Below, piece after piece: positions 55,595 through 64,000 of a stretch of 64,000 nt of DNA. Source of the stretch: GAS188 sp963713805 (GTDB lineage: Bacteria > Pseudomonadota > Alphaproteobacteria > Rhizobiales > Beijerinckiaceae). Position numbers and translations under genes: made by a program. How positions within the stretch are numbered: position 1 is the stretch's first letter; every line of letters begins with the position of its first letter. The notes beneath the pieces were generated by a model. It had not been told where the DNA came from, made no database searches, and saw only the letters and a program-made list of their open reading frames with translations. Location: positions 124,001 to 188,000 of the forward strand of contig CAVQNF010000007.1 in the NCBI GenBank assembly GCA_963713805.1. Reading direction: 5' to 3'.

Positions 55595-57091
55595 TCAGCC
55601 TTCGTAGTTCGTCGAGACCAGCCGGTCGAGCAGGCGCACGCCCCAACCCGAAGCCCAGGAATGATTGATGTCGGTGTCCTTCGAGCCCATGGCGGTGCCG
55701 GCGATGTCGAGATGGGCCCAGGGAGTGTCGCCGACGAAGCGCTTGATGAACATCGCCGCGCTCGACGAACCGCCTTGGCGGCCGCCGACATTCTTCATGT
55801 CGGCGAATTTCGAACTCGATCATCTTGTCGTAGCCCTTGCCGATCGGCATGCGCCAGACCGTCTCGCCCGTCGCTTCGCCCGCGGCGATGAGGCGGGAGG
55901 CGAGTTCGTCATTGTTGCAATAGAGGCCGGCATGCTCCTGGCCGAGCGCCACGATGATGGCTCCCGGTCAAGGTCGCAAGATCGATCACGAAACGCGGCT
56001 TGAACGTCTCGCGCACATGCCAGATGCACGTCGGCGAGCACGAGACGACCCTCCGCGTCGGTGTTGATGATCTCGATGGTCTGTCCGGACAAGGGAGGTC
56101 ACGATATCGCCGGGACGCTGGGCCGCGCCGTCGGGCATGTTCTCGACGAGGCCGATCGCGCCGACCACATTGACCTTGGCCTTGCGCGCCGCGAGCACAT
56201 GCATGAGCCCGGTGACCGCGGCCGCCCCGCCCATGTCGCCCTTTCATGTCCTCCATGCCGCCGCCGGGCTTGATCGAGATGCCGCCGGTGTCGAAGCACA
56301 CCCCCTTGCCGACGAAGGCCAAGGGTGCGGCGTCCTTTTCGGCTGCTCCGTTCCAGCGCATGATCACGACGCGCGGCTCGCGCACCGATCCTTGATTGAC
56401 CGCGAGCAGGGTGCGCATGCCGATCGCCTCGAGGCGCGCCTTGTCGAGAATCTCGACCTCGACGCCGAGCTGGCGCAGCGCCTCGCAGCGGCGGGCGAAT
56501 TCCTCGGGATAGAGCACATTCGGCGGCTCGTTCACGAGATCGCGCGCGAAATTGACGCCGTCGACCGTCGCCGCGACGGCCTCGAGCTTTCCGCGGCGCT
56601 CGGCGCGACACGGCGTGCCGATGCTCGAGCGCGATCTCCCCGGCATTTTCCTCCTCGGGCTCTTTCTTGGTCTTGTAACGCTCGAACTTATACGCCGAAA
56701 GCCTTGCACCCAAAGCGAAATCAGAAACTTGTTGGGATGTCGATCTCGAGGCCCGGGACGTCGAACAGCACCGCTGCAGGCCCGTTGCCGATCTTTCCCG
56801 CGACTTGGCCACCGAGGAGTGTGGCGTCGATCGGCTCGCCTTCGCTTGCCGTGCCGATCACCAGGAGCTTGTCGAGCGAGGCGTTCGGCGACAGCAAGGT
56901 GAGCGCGCTGCCGGATTTGCCCTTGAAGCGCTCGGTCGCGGCGGCGCGCGCGATCGCACGGGCCAGCTCCTCGCCCATGAGCTCGGCGACCGCGCGCCGT
57001 CGGGCGTCCATCTGCTCCCGACGAAGATCACGGCCGTGCCGCTTTCGGGAAAGGTGAGCGGCGAAAAGCTGATGGTCACTGTCTTCGGCAT
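55595..57091 (-). CDS. pepA: Leucyl aminopeptidase PepA (many frameshifts)
   Basis: The start MPKTVTISFSPLTFPESGTA is ATG 57091. In several frames the M17 sequence can be followed: ELARAIARAAATERFKGKSG, DGVNFARDLVNEPPNVLYPEEF, VGKGVCFDTGGISIKPGGGMEDMKG (metal-binding), the signature NTDAEGRLVLADV, TVWRMPIGKGYDKMI and FVGDTPWAHLDIAGTAMGSKD, with the stop at 55595. At least seven single-base shifts are needed. Zinc/manganese exopeptidase in the cytoplasm. Divergent from lptF, the standard arrangement of the alphaproteobacterial lpt cluster. Confidence 0.85.
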
Positions 57092-57240
57092 GATATCCTC
57101 GAGGCGGGAGGGATGGTTGTGAGAGGCCACACAGTTAGCGGAAATCATTGCGGCCATGAAGGGGCCATTTCGGCGCGATATTCACCTCACCGGAGCCCAA
57201 TCGGGGCCAGAGCCGAGCCTTGCCCCCGCCGCAAGCTGCG

Positions 57241-57286
57241 CTTAGAGCATGCTGGCTTTGAGCGGAAATCGCCATCATGCTCTAAG
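57241..57286. repeat. Palindromic intergenic element A
   Basis: Arms CTTAGAGCATG and CATGCTCTAAG (11 bp, perfect) enclose a 24-base centre. It lies in the pepA-lptF divergent intergenic region and is followed 9 bp later by a related element. Together they span 57241-57344. The CATGCTCTA motif recurs near 19,796. Confidence 0.7.
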
Positions 57287-57295
57287 TTATTAGTG

Positions 57296-57344
57296 GAGCA
57301 TAATCTTTTCGGAAAAATGGTTTCCATTTTTCGAGATCATGCTC
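57296..57344. repeat. Palindromic intergenic element B
   Basis: Imperfect 49-bp palindrome: GAGCATAATC pairs with GATCATGCTC with one mismatch, and an inner stem GAAAAATGG/CCATTTTTC is nearly the same as in the element at 50472. Probably a member of a dispersed repeat family of the genome. It ends 41 bp before the lptF start. Confidence 0.7.
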
Positions 57345-57384
57345 TAAAGGCGACGTTGCGACGCGCAAGGAATGAACTCGGCCG

Positions 57385-58536
57385 ATGATTCTCGTCGAGC
57401 GCTACATTTTCAGGACGGTTTGTGCCGCCTTCCTGGCGATCTGCCTTGCGCTCACCGCCGTGATCTGGGTGACGCAGGCGCTGCGCGAGCTCGATCTGAT
57501 CACCGGCCAGGGCCAAAGCCTTCCTCGTCTTTCTCATCTTCAACCTCCTGTCGCTGCCGACGCTGCTCGCGATTGTCGCCCCGATCGCCTTGTTCGCCGC
57601 GACGCTTTCCACGCTCAACAAGCTCAATGGGGACAGCGAGCTCATCGTCATGAGCGCCTCGGGGATCGCGCCGCTTCGGCTGGCTTTGCCGTTCGTCTTC
57701 CTGGCTCTTCCTCGTGGCGGCGCTCTCGGCCTGGCTGTCGATTTCCGTGATCCCCGAGAGCTTCAAGGTGTTGCGCGACCTGATCAGCCATGTGCGCGCC
57801 GACGTGATCACCAAGGTGGCGCAGGAGGGACGCTTCACGGTTCTCGATTCGGGCATCACCTTTCATTTTCGCGAGAAGAAGGGCGATGCGCTCGAAGGCG
57901 TGTTCATGGAGGATGCGCGCGATCCGGACAAGCCGAGCGTCTATCTCGCCGAACGCGGCCACACCGTGTCGATGGGCGACACGAGCTTCCTCGTTCTCGA
58001 AAGCGGTTATGTGCAGCGCGGCCAGGGCGTGGGCAAGGATCCGGCGATGGTCACCTTCGACCGCTACGCACTCGATCTGTCGCAACTCGCCCAGGATGCC
58101 GAGCAGACGATCTACAAGCCGCGCGAGCGCACGACCGCCGATCTCCTCGCCGACAGCACGAACGATGCCTACGCCCAGCTCACCGCCGGCCGTTTTCGCG
58201 CCGAGCTGCATGACCGCTTCTCCGCGCCGCTCTTCCCCTTGGCCTGCATGATGATCGCGTTCGCGGCGCTCGGCACCGCGCGCACCACGCGTCAAGGGCG
58301 CGGCAAGGCGATGGGCGCGGCCATCGTGGCGATCGTGGTGCTCAGGATCGCGATTTTCGGCATATCGAGCCTGATCGTGCGCAGCCCATGGGCGGTTTCG
58401 CTCGCTTATGCGGTGCCGATCACGGTCACCGCTGGCGTCCGCGCTGATCGCCTTCCGATCCATTGGCCTCGCCGGCCTCGCCGGACGACACGCGTTCGGC
58501 CTCAACCGGCCCCTGAAGATCGCTCCGGCGTCATGA
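57385..58536 (+). CDS. lptF: Lipopolysaccharide export permease LptF (three frameshifts)
   Basis: ATG 57385, MILVERYIFRTVCAAFLAICLAL, the first transmembrane part. The sequence continues in a second frame (LFAATLSTLNKLNGDSELIVMSASGIAPLRLALPF) and a third (AWLSISVIPESFKVLRDLI, periplasmic domain, then FSAPLFPLACMMIAFAALG). A last shift near 58,440 ends with ALIAFRSIGLAGLAG..LKIAPAS and TGA at 58536. Breaks fall near 57,515, 57,705 and 58,440. With LptG it forms the channel that lifts LPS from the inner membrane using LptB. Essential in most Gram-negatives. Confidence 0.88.
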
Positions 58537-59625
58537 TCGGTATCGGCTGGACTCTCGGGCGCTATTTCTCCTTGCGCTTCACGCATTGGATCCTCGGCGT
58601 CTTCGTGACGGTGTTTGCGCTGATCTACCTCATCGACTTCGTCGAGTTCCTGCGCCGCGCCGGCGACACGCCGGGCGCGACGGTCAGTCTTTTGGGATTG
58701 CTCTCCTTATATCGAACGCCGGTCGTCGCCGAGCAGGTGATGCCGTTCGCGGTGATGTTCGGTTCGATGGGAGCCTTTCTTGCCTTGTCGCGCAAGCTCG
58801 AGCTCGTGGTGACGCGGGCGGCGGGCGTGTCGGTCTGGCAGTTCGCCTTTCCGGCGCTGTTCGTCGCCGCGTCGGGCGGCCTCCTCGCCACGACGCTCTA
58901 CGATCCCCTGTCGGCGCATCTCAAGCAGCGCGCCGATGCCATGGAAGCAAAGCTCGTCGGCCGCGCGACGAAGAGCGCGGCGAAAAGCATCTTGTGGCTT
59001 CGCCAGCGTTCGATCGACGGTCAGGCCGTCATCCGGGTGAACTTCGCGGCCGATGGAGGGCGACACGCTCAAGGGCGTGACGGTGTTCGAATTCGATCAG
59101 GACGGCATGTTCGAACAGCGGGTCGACGCCGAAGAGGCGAGCCTGCGCGACGGCTACTGGCTGTTGCGCGATGCGCGCCTCATCATTCCAGGTGTCGAGC
59201 CGGAAACGCACGCCAGCTATATCGTCGCCACGAACCTCACGCGCGACCAGCTCAGCCAGACATTCCTGCCTCCTGAAAATGTGCCATTTTGGCAACTGCA
59301 AACGATTGTCGCCCAGTCCGAGCTCGCGGGGCTTGATGCGACTCGCTACCGCCTGCGATACCAGAAGCTCGTCGCCCAACCCGTCATGTTCCTGGCCATG
59401 GTCCTCGTCGCTGCTTCGGTTTCCTTAAGGTTTTTTCGATTTGGTGGTGTCGCGCCCATGGTACTCGCTGGCGTGACGGCTGGCTTCGTGCTTTACGTCG
59501 CGAGCGAACTGGTCGAAAATTTAGGTGCCGCGGGAATTGTGGGGCCCGGCGTAGCCGCGTGGCTGCCAGCAACGGTGGGGACGCTTCTCGGCGTCCTCAG
59601 CTTGCTGCACCAGGAGGACGGGTGA
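58533..59625 (+). CDS. lptG: Lipopolysaccharide export permease LptG (one frameshift)
   Basis: ATG 58533 overlaps the lptF stop (ATGA). MIGIGWTLGRYFSLRFTHWILGVF, DFVEFLRRAGDTPGA, VVAEQVMPFAVMFGSMGAFLALSRKLELVV and the periplasmic domain up to VIRVNFAADG. After a break near 59,050, EGDTLKGVTVFEFDQDG..LPPENVPFWQL, the last three helices and LLHQEDG at the stop. About 363 residues. Partner of LptF. Confidence 0.9.
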
Positions 59626-62334
59626 TGTCGATCCGCATCGGCGCAAGCCGAATCGGACCGAGGGTAGAGAATGCATATGCCCGCCGGGGCCGCCTGCCGT
59701 TGCCACGGCTCGCGGGGCTCCTCGTCGCGGTTGCGCTGCGACTGCGTCCTGTCGGCCCCTCTCCAGGCGCAGACCCAGTCCCAGCACGATGCGCAGAAGG
59801 CCGCCGTCAAGCAGGCGAACGGTCGCTCGGACATGCTCGTCGAAGCCAACGAGATGGTCTACGACAAGGACAAGAACACCGTCTCCGCCGTCGGCAACGC
59901 CAAGGTCTATTATCAGGGCAAGGTGCTGGAGGCCGACAAGGTCACCTATTATCGCGAAAAGAAGCAGGTGCTCGCCGAGGGCAATGCCAAGCTCACGGAC
60001 GAGCAGGGCAACGTCTATTACGGCACCACATTCGAGCTGACTGACGATTTCAAGAACGGGTTCATCAACTCGCTGCTTCGTGGAGACCAAGGACAAGACG
60101 CGCTTCTCCGGCCCGCGCGCCGAGCGCGCCGAGGGTGAGACGACGACCTTCGAGAACGGCACCTATACGGCTTGCGAGCCTTGCAAGGACGACCCGTACG
60201 AAGCCGCCGCTGTGGCAAGTGCGCGCCAAGCGCATCATCGACAACCATGTCGAGCACAAGATCTATTACGAGGATGCCTGGCTCGAGCTCTACGGCTGGC
60301 CCGTCGCCTACACCCCATATTTCTCGGCGCCCGATCCGAGCGTGCGGCGTGCCTCCGGCTTTCTCGCGCCGCATTTCTACGGCGGCAGCAATGTCGGATA
60401 CGGCGTCGGCATTCCCTATTTCTGGGCTCTCGCGCCCGATTACGATGTGACGCATCACGCCGAATTTTCTCTCCGAGCAGGGTTTCCTCGGCGATGTCGA
60501 GTGGCGTCAGCGCCTGGACACCGGCACCTATTCGATCAGGCTCAGTGGAATCACACCAGGCGTGATCCCGAATACTTTCGCCGCAGCCGCCCTATGGCGC
60601 GGGTGACAAGAAGGTTCAGAGGTTCAATCGAGAGCAAAGGGCAATTCTTCTTCAACGAGAACTGGAAATACGGCTGGGATGTTGCCGGAGCTACTGACAA
60701 ATACTTCTTTCACGACTACAAAATTCGTAGTCCGAACATCACCTATTGGGATTTTGCCAATTTCAGGGAAGCCAACTCCACGGTTTACCTGACCGGAAAG
60801 GCCGATCGTAGTTGGTTCGACCTGCACGGCTTCTATTTCGAATCGCTGAACGGTCTCGATTTCCAAAAACAGATTCCGGTCGCTGCTCCGGTGCTCGACT
60901 ATGACCGGCGCTTCGACGCGCCGAGCTTCCTCGGCGGCGAAATCACCGTCAACGCCAATATGGAGAACATCCACCGTCAGGCGGGCGACTTCGTGGATAC
61001 GGCGTTCCGCAACATGCCGATCAACCCCGCAATGCCCGGAGTGGTGAGCACGAATTATCTCAACACATTCCTGATCAACACGCTGAATACGCCCGGCAGC
61101 CCCTACGGCAATGTCTACGACGCCTGCGCGATCTATTCGAAGCCGGATTGCCTGGTGCGCGGCATTCCGGGAGATTACGCGCGCGCCTCGGTCGATTTGT
61201 CCTGGCGGCGGCGCATCATCGACGATTACGGCGAGGTCTGGACGCCCTTCGCCTATTTCAAGGGCCAGGCGTCCTTCACGGACCTCAACACCAGCGGCTT
61301 CAACAATATCCAGATCGCGAACTTCCTGAGCCCCGACCAGAGCTTCGGCGTGCGGGCCATGCCGGCCATCGGCCTCGAATACCGTTTCCCCTTCGTCGCC
61401 ACGAGCGATTGGGGAACGAGCGTCATCGAGCCGATCGCGGAGGTGATCGCGAGGCCGAACGAATCGCGCATCGGGCATTTGCCCAATGAGGACGCGCAGA
61501 GCCTCGTCTTCGACGACACGACGCTGTTCCAGTGGGACAAGTTCTCAGGCTATGACCGGATGGAAGGCGGCACGCGCGCCAATGCCGGGCTGCAATACAC
61601 CTTCACCACGAAGAGCGGCGCCTTCGCCAATTTTCTGTTCGGCGAATCCTATGCGCTCGCCGGCGCCAACTCCTTCGCCGTGGGAGATTTGACCAACACC
61701 GGGCCTCGAATCGGGCTTGAGCACCAAGCGCTCGGATTTTGTCGGCCGGATCCAAGTGCAGCCGGTCTCCTGGTTCACGACGACGGTGCGCGGGCGCTTC
61801 GACGAAGCGAACTTCGCGGCGAACCGGCTCGAGATCCAGAACAGCTTCTCGCCACTCCAGGCGGTCGACTGGTTCGGGGACAACAAAGTGGCGAAGAGCC
61901 TGTCCTTCTCCGGCGCCTATGGGCGGATCCAGGCCCAGCCGCTGCTCGGCCAGCCCTTCCGGCGCGAGGCGCTCAACCTCGGAACGAGCTTCAGTCCTTT
62001 CCAGGATTGGACCTTCAACTACTCGATCGCCTTCGACCTCTCGAACCATCTCGTGCCGACGCTCGTGACCTTGAACGGCGTCAGCACCGATCACTTCTCG
62101 CACGCCTTGTGCGAGCCCGCTCAGAATGCCCTGACCGTGCAGTACAAGAATGATTGCTGCACCTTCAAGGCGCAATATCTCACGGGATATACGACCTCGA
62201 GCCTTCGGCTCGCGCGTGAAGGACGAGACCGTGCTGTTCACCCTCGAGCTGCGCACGCTCGGCGCCATCAGCTATTCGTCCGACGTGACCAATCGCTCTA
62301 CAATTCGGTCGACGGCATCAACACTTCCAAGTGA
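59625..62334 (+). CDS. lptD: LPS-assembly outer-membrane protein LptD (many frameshifts)
   Basis: ATG 59625 has AGGAGGACGG upstream and overlaps the lptG stop. The leader (PLPRLAGLLVAVAL..APLQAQ) changes frame near 59,745. The OstA domain follows (SDMLVEANEMVYDKDKNTVSAVGNAKVYYQGKVLEADKVTYY), then barrel sequence with the LptD hallmarks YGWPVAYTPYFSAPDPSVRRASGFLAP, YDRMEGGTRANAGLQYTFTT and DWTFNYSIAFDLSNH..CCTFKAQY. Further shifts near 60,078, 60,205, 60,465, 60,600, 61,710, 62,215 and 62,290. The joined length of about 900 residues is plausible. Inserts LPS into the outer leaflet with LptE. Confidence 0.85.
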
Positions 62335-62371
62335 GCGCGCGAGCCGCCGAAAGGCTCAAGGCCGATGGCGC

Positions 62372-63399
62372 ATGAGGCTGCCGCTCGCCGTCACCTTGGG
62401 GGATCCCTCCGGAATCGGGCCCGAGCTGATCTTGAGGGCCTGGAGGAGCCTCCAGGAACGCGCCGGAGCGCCCGAGCTTCGCCGTCGTCGCGCGATCCGG
62501 AATTTCTCGCGCAGGCCGCGCGCGATCTCGATTTCGATGTTGCCGGTCGAGCGCTGCGCTGCCGCTGAGGCGGCGAGCGATTTTTCCGCGTGCCCTGCCC
62601 GTCATCGATCTTGGCCTTGCGGTCGACCGCCAAGCCCGGGGCGCCGAGCCGGGCGAACGCGCCGGCCGTGATCGCCTCGATCACGCAGGCGGTCGAAGCT
62701 GGTGAAGCAAGGCGTTGTGCTCGGGCGTGGTGACAGCTCCGATCGCCAAGCATGTGCTGCAGGCGAACGGCTTCAGCCATCCCGGTCACACCGAATTCCT
62801 CGGCGCGCTCGCGAGCGAGATTTGGGGAGAAGCCGGCCATGCCGGTCATGCTGCTCTGGTCGCGCGAGCTCGCCGTCGTGCCGGTGACGGTGCATATTCC
62901 GCTCGCGGAGGTGCCCTTGCGCCTCACGACCGATCTCATCTTCGCACCGGGCGCATCGTCGCACGCGATCTTGCGAAGCGCTTCGGCGTCACCTCGCCGC
63001 GGCTTGCCGTCGCCGGCCTCAACCCGCATGCGGGCGAGAACGACACGCTCGGCCTCGAGGACAGCCACGTCGTCGCGCCGGCAGTCGAGCGCCTGCGCGC
63101 GGAAGGCATCGCGGCGAGCGGTCCGTTTCCGGCCGATACGCTCTTCCATCCGAAGGCCCGTGCCGGCTACGACGTCGTGCTTGCCATGTACCATGACCAG
63201 GCGCTCGTGCCGATCAAGACGATCGCTTTGGACGAGGCGGTGAACGTCACGCTCGGCCTGCCGTTCGTGCGCACCTCGCCCGATCACGGAACGGCTTTCG
63301 ATATCGCCGGCAAGGGCGTGGCGCGCCCGGAAAGCTTCCTCGCGGCGCTCGATCTCGCCGGCAGGCTGACCAAGGCGGCTCGTGCCGGATGCGCTCTGA
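62372..63399 (+). CDS. pdxA: 4-hydroxythreonine-4-phosphate dehydrogenase PdxA (many frameshifts)
   Basis: ATG 62372 directly after lptD. RLPLAVTLGDPSGIGPELI at the N-terminus, then in shifting frames PAVIASITQAVEAAKQG, VTAPIAKHVLQANGFSHPGHTEFLG, MPVMLLWSRELAVVPVTVHIPLAEVP, AVAGLNPHAGENDTLGLED, the metal-binding YDVVLAMYHDQALVPIKT and FVRTSPDHGTAFDIAGKG. The end near 63,399 is approximate. Oxidises 4-phosphohydroxythreonine in pyridoxal-phosphate synthesis. In many relatives surA stands between lptD and pdxA; it is absent here. Confidence 0.82.
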
Positions 63400-64000
63400 G
63401 TCGACGGCGCGGCCTCGCGGCGCTGCCGCCTTTGCGCGAGGTCGTGCGCGCCCATGGGCTCGGCGCGCGCAAGTCGCTCGGCCAGAACTATCTCTTCGAT
63501 CTCAATCTTGACGCGAAAGATCGCGCGTTCGACCGGCTCGCTCGCGGGCGTTACCGTCATCGAGGTCGGGCCGGGGCCGGGCGGCCTCACCCGAGCCTTG
63601 CTCGAGGAAGGGGCCACGAAAGTCGTGGCCATCGAGGCGGATGGCCGCTTCATTCCCGCGCTCGAGGAGATCGCCGCCTGTGCGGCGGGGCGATTGACGG
63701 TCGTCGAGGCCGACGCGCTGGCGCTCGATCTCGGCGCGATTGCGCCCGGTGGTCCGGTGCGGGTGATCGCCAATCTGCCCTATCACGTCGCCACACCGCT
63801 CCTCGTCGGCTGGCTGAAATCCGAACCCTGGCCTCCCTGGTGGGAGATGCTTGCCGTGATGGTGCAACGCGAGGTGGCCTTGCGCATCGTCGCGACACCA
63901 AAGGAGCGCGCCGCTTACGGGCGGCTCGCCGTGCTCGCCGGATGGCGCAGCGAGGCTCACCTCCTCTTCGACGTGCCTGCGGCCGCCTTCACGCCGCCAC
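63389..64000 (+). CDS. rsmA: 16S rRNA dimethyladenosine transferase RsmA/KsgA, truncated by window edge (one frameshift)
   Basis: Begins near 63,389-63,400; the N-terminal part has LPPLREVVRAHGLGARKSLGQNYLFDLNL. An extra T near 63,508 shifts the frame, after which VTVIEVGPGPGGLTRALLEEGA (SAM motif), VVAIEADGRFI, VEADALALDL and the catalytic VIANLPYHVATPLL are read to the end. Dimethylates two adenines in the 3' end of 16S rRNA during 30S assembly. About two-thirds of the gene is in the window. Confidence 0.85.

Noticed and set aside
57714..59276. Apparent LptF-LptG fusion
   Set aside because: The LptF end and stop are readable in another frame (58536), overlapping an LptG ATG. A frameshift near 58,440 produces the fusion.

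Overview
This window is high-GC DNA from an alphaproteobacterium, most likely a member of the Hyphomicrobiales (Rhizobiales). The evidence is the LdtR/L,D-transpeptidase pair, the ChpT phosphotransferase of the CtrA relay, the pepA/lptF-lptG-lptD-pdxA-ksgA block, the glgX-treZ-treY trehalose operon, and intergenic palindromes containing GATCATGCTCTA. I cannot place it to genus. I saw no tRNA, rRNA, CRISPR array or insertion sequence.

Layout. 0-9.3 kb: DinB-like end, YcaQ-type glycosylase, DUF350 and DUF1190 proteins, a deaminase/GST pair, a 7-bp repeat zone, a secreted alkaline-phosphatase-family enzyme behind a PHO box, DUF1330 protein, dihydrolipoyl dehydrogenase and an aldo/keto reductase. 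9.4-14 kb: quinone oxidoreductase, rimO, DUF3303 protein, a 3-hydroxyisobutyryl-CoA hydrolase-like protein and a small membrane protein. 14-21 kb: ldtR, an aminotransferase, lactate permease, the LdtR-type L,D-transpeptidase and tpiA. 21.6-28.9 kb: glgX-treZ-treY on the minus strand. 29-37 kb: a 24-residue membrane peptide with a larger membrane protein, DUF763 protein, chpT, cysQ, DUF1134 protein. 35.4-42.8 kb: a dipeptide ABC transporter with two tandem dppA genes. 43-50 kb: an autotransporter remnant, a higBA toxin-antitoxin pair, and a tetR-adaptor-RND efflux operon behind a 24-bp perfect palindrome. 50.5-55.3 kb: M20 peptidase, rhomboid protease, gentisate-dioxygenase-like bicupin, small conserved protein. 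55.6-64 kb: pepA divergent from lptF-lptG-lptD-pdxA-ksgA, the last cut by the window end.

Quality warning. About two genes are frameshifted in the first 37 kb (treZ, cysQ), but nearly every gene beyond 37 kb has one or more apparent single-base indels, including essential ones (lptF, lptG, lptD, ksgA). This looks like consensus sequencing error rather than decay. Genes affected this way are given as whole loci with approximate shift positions.
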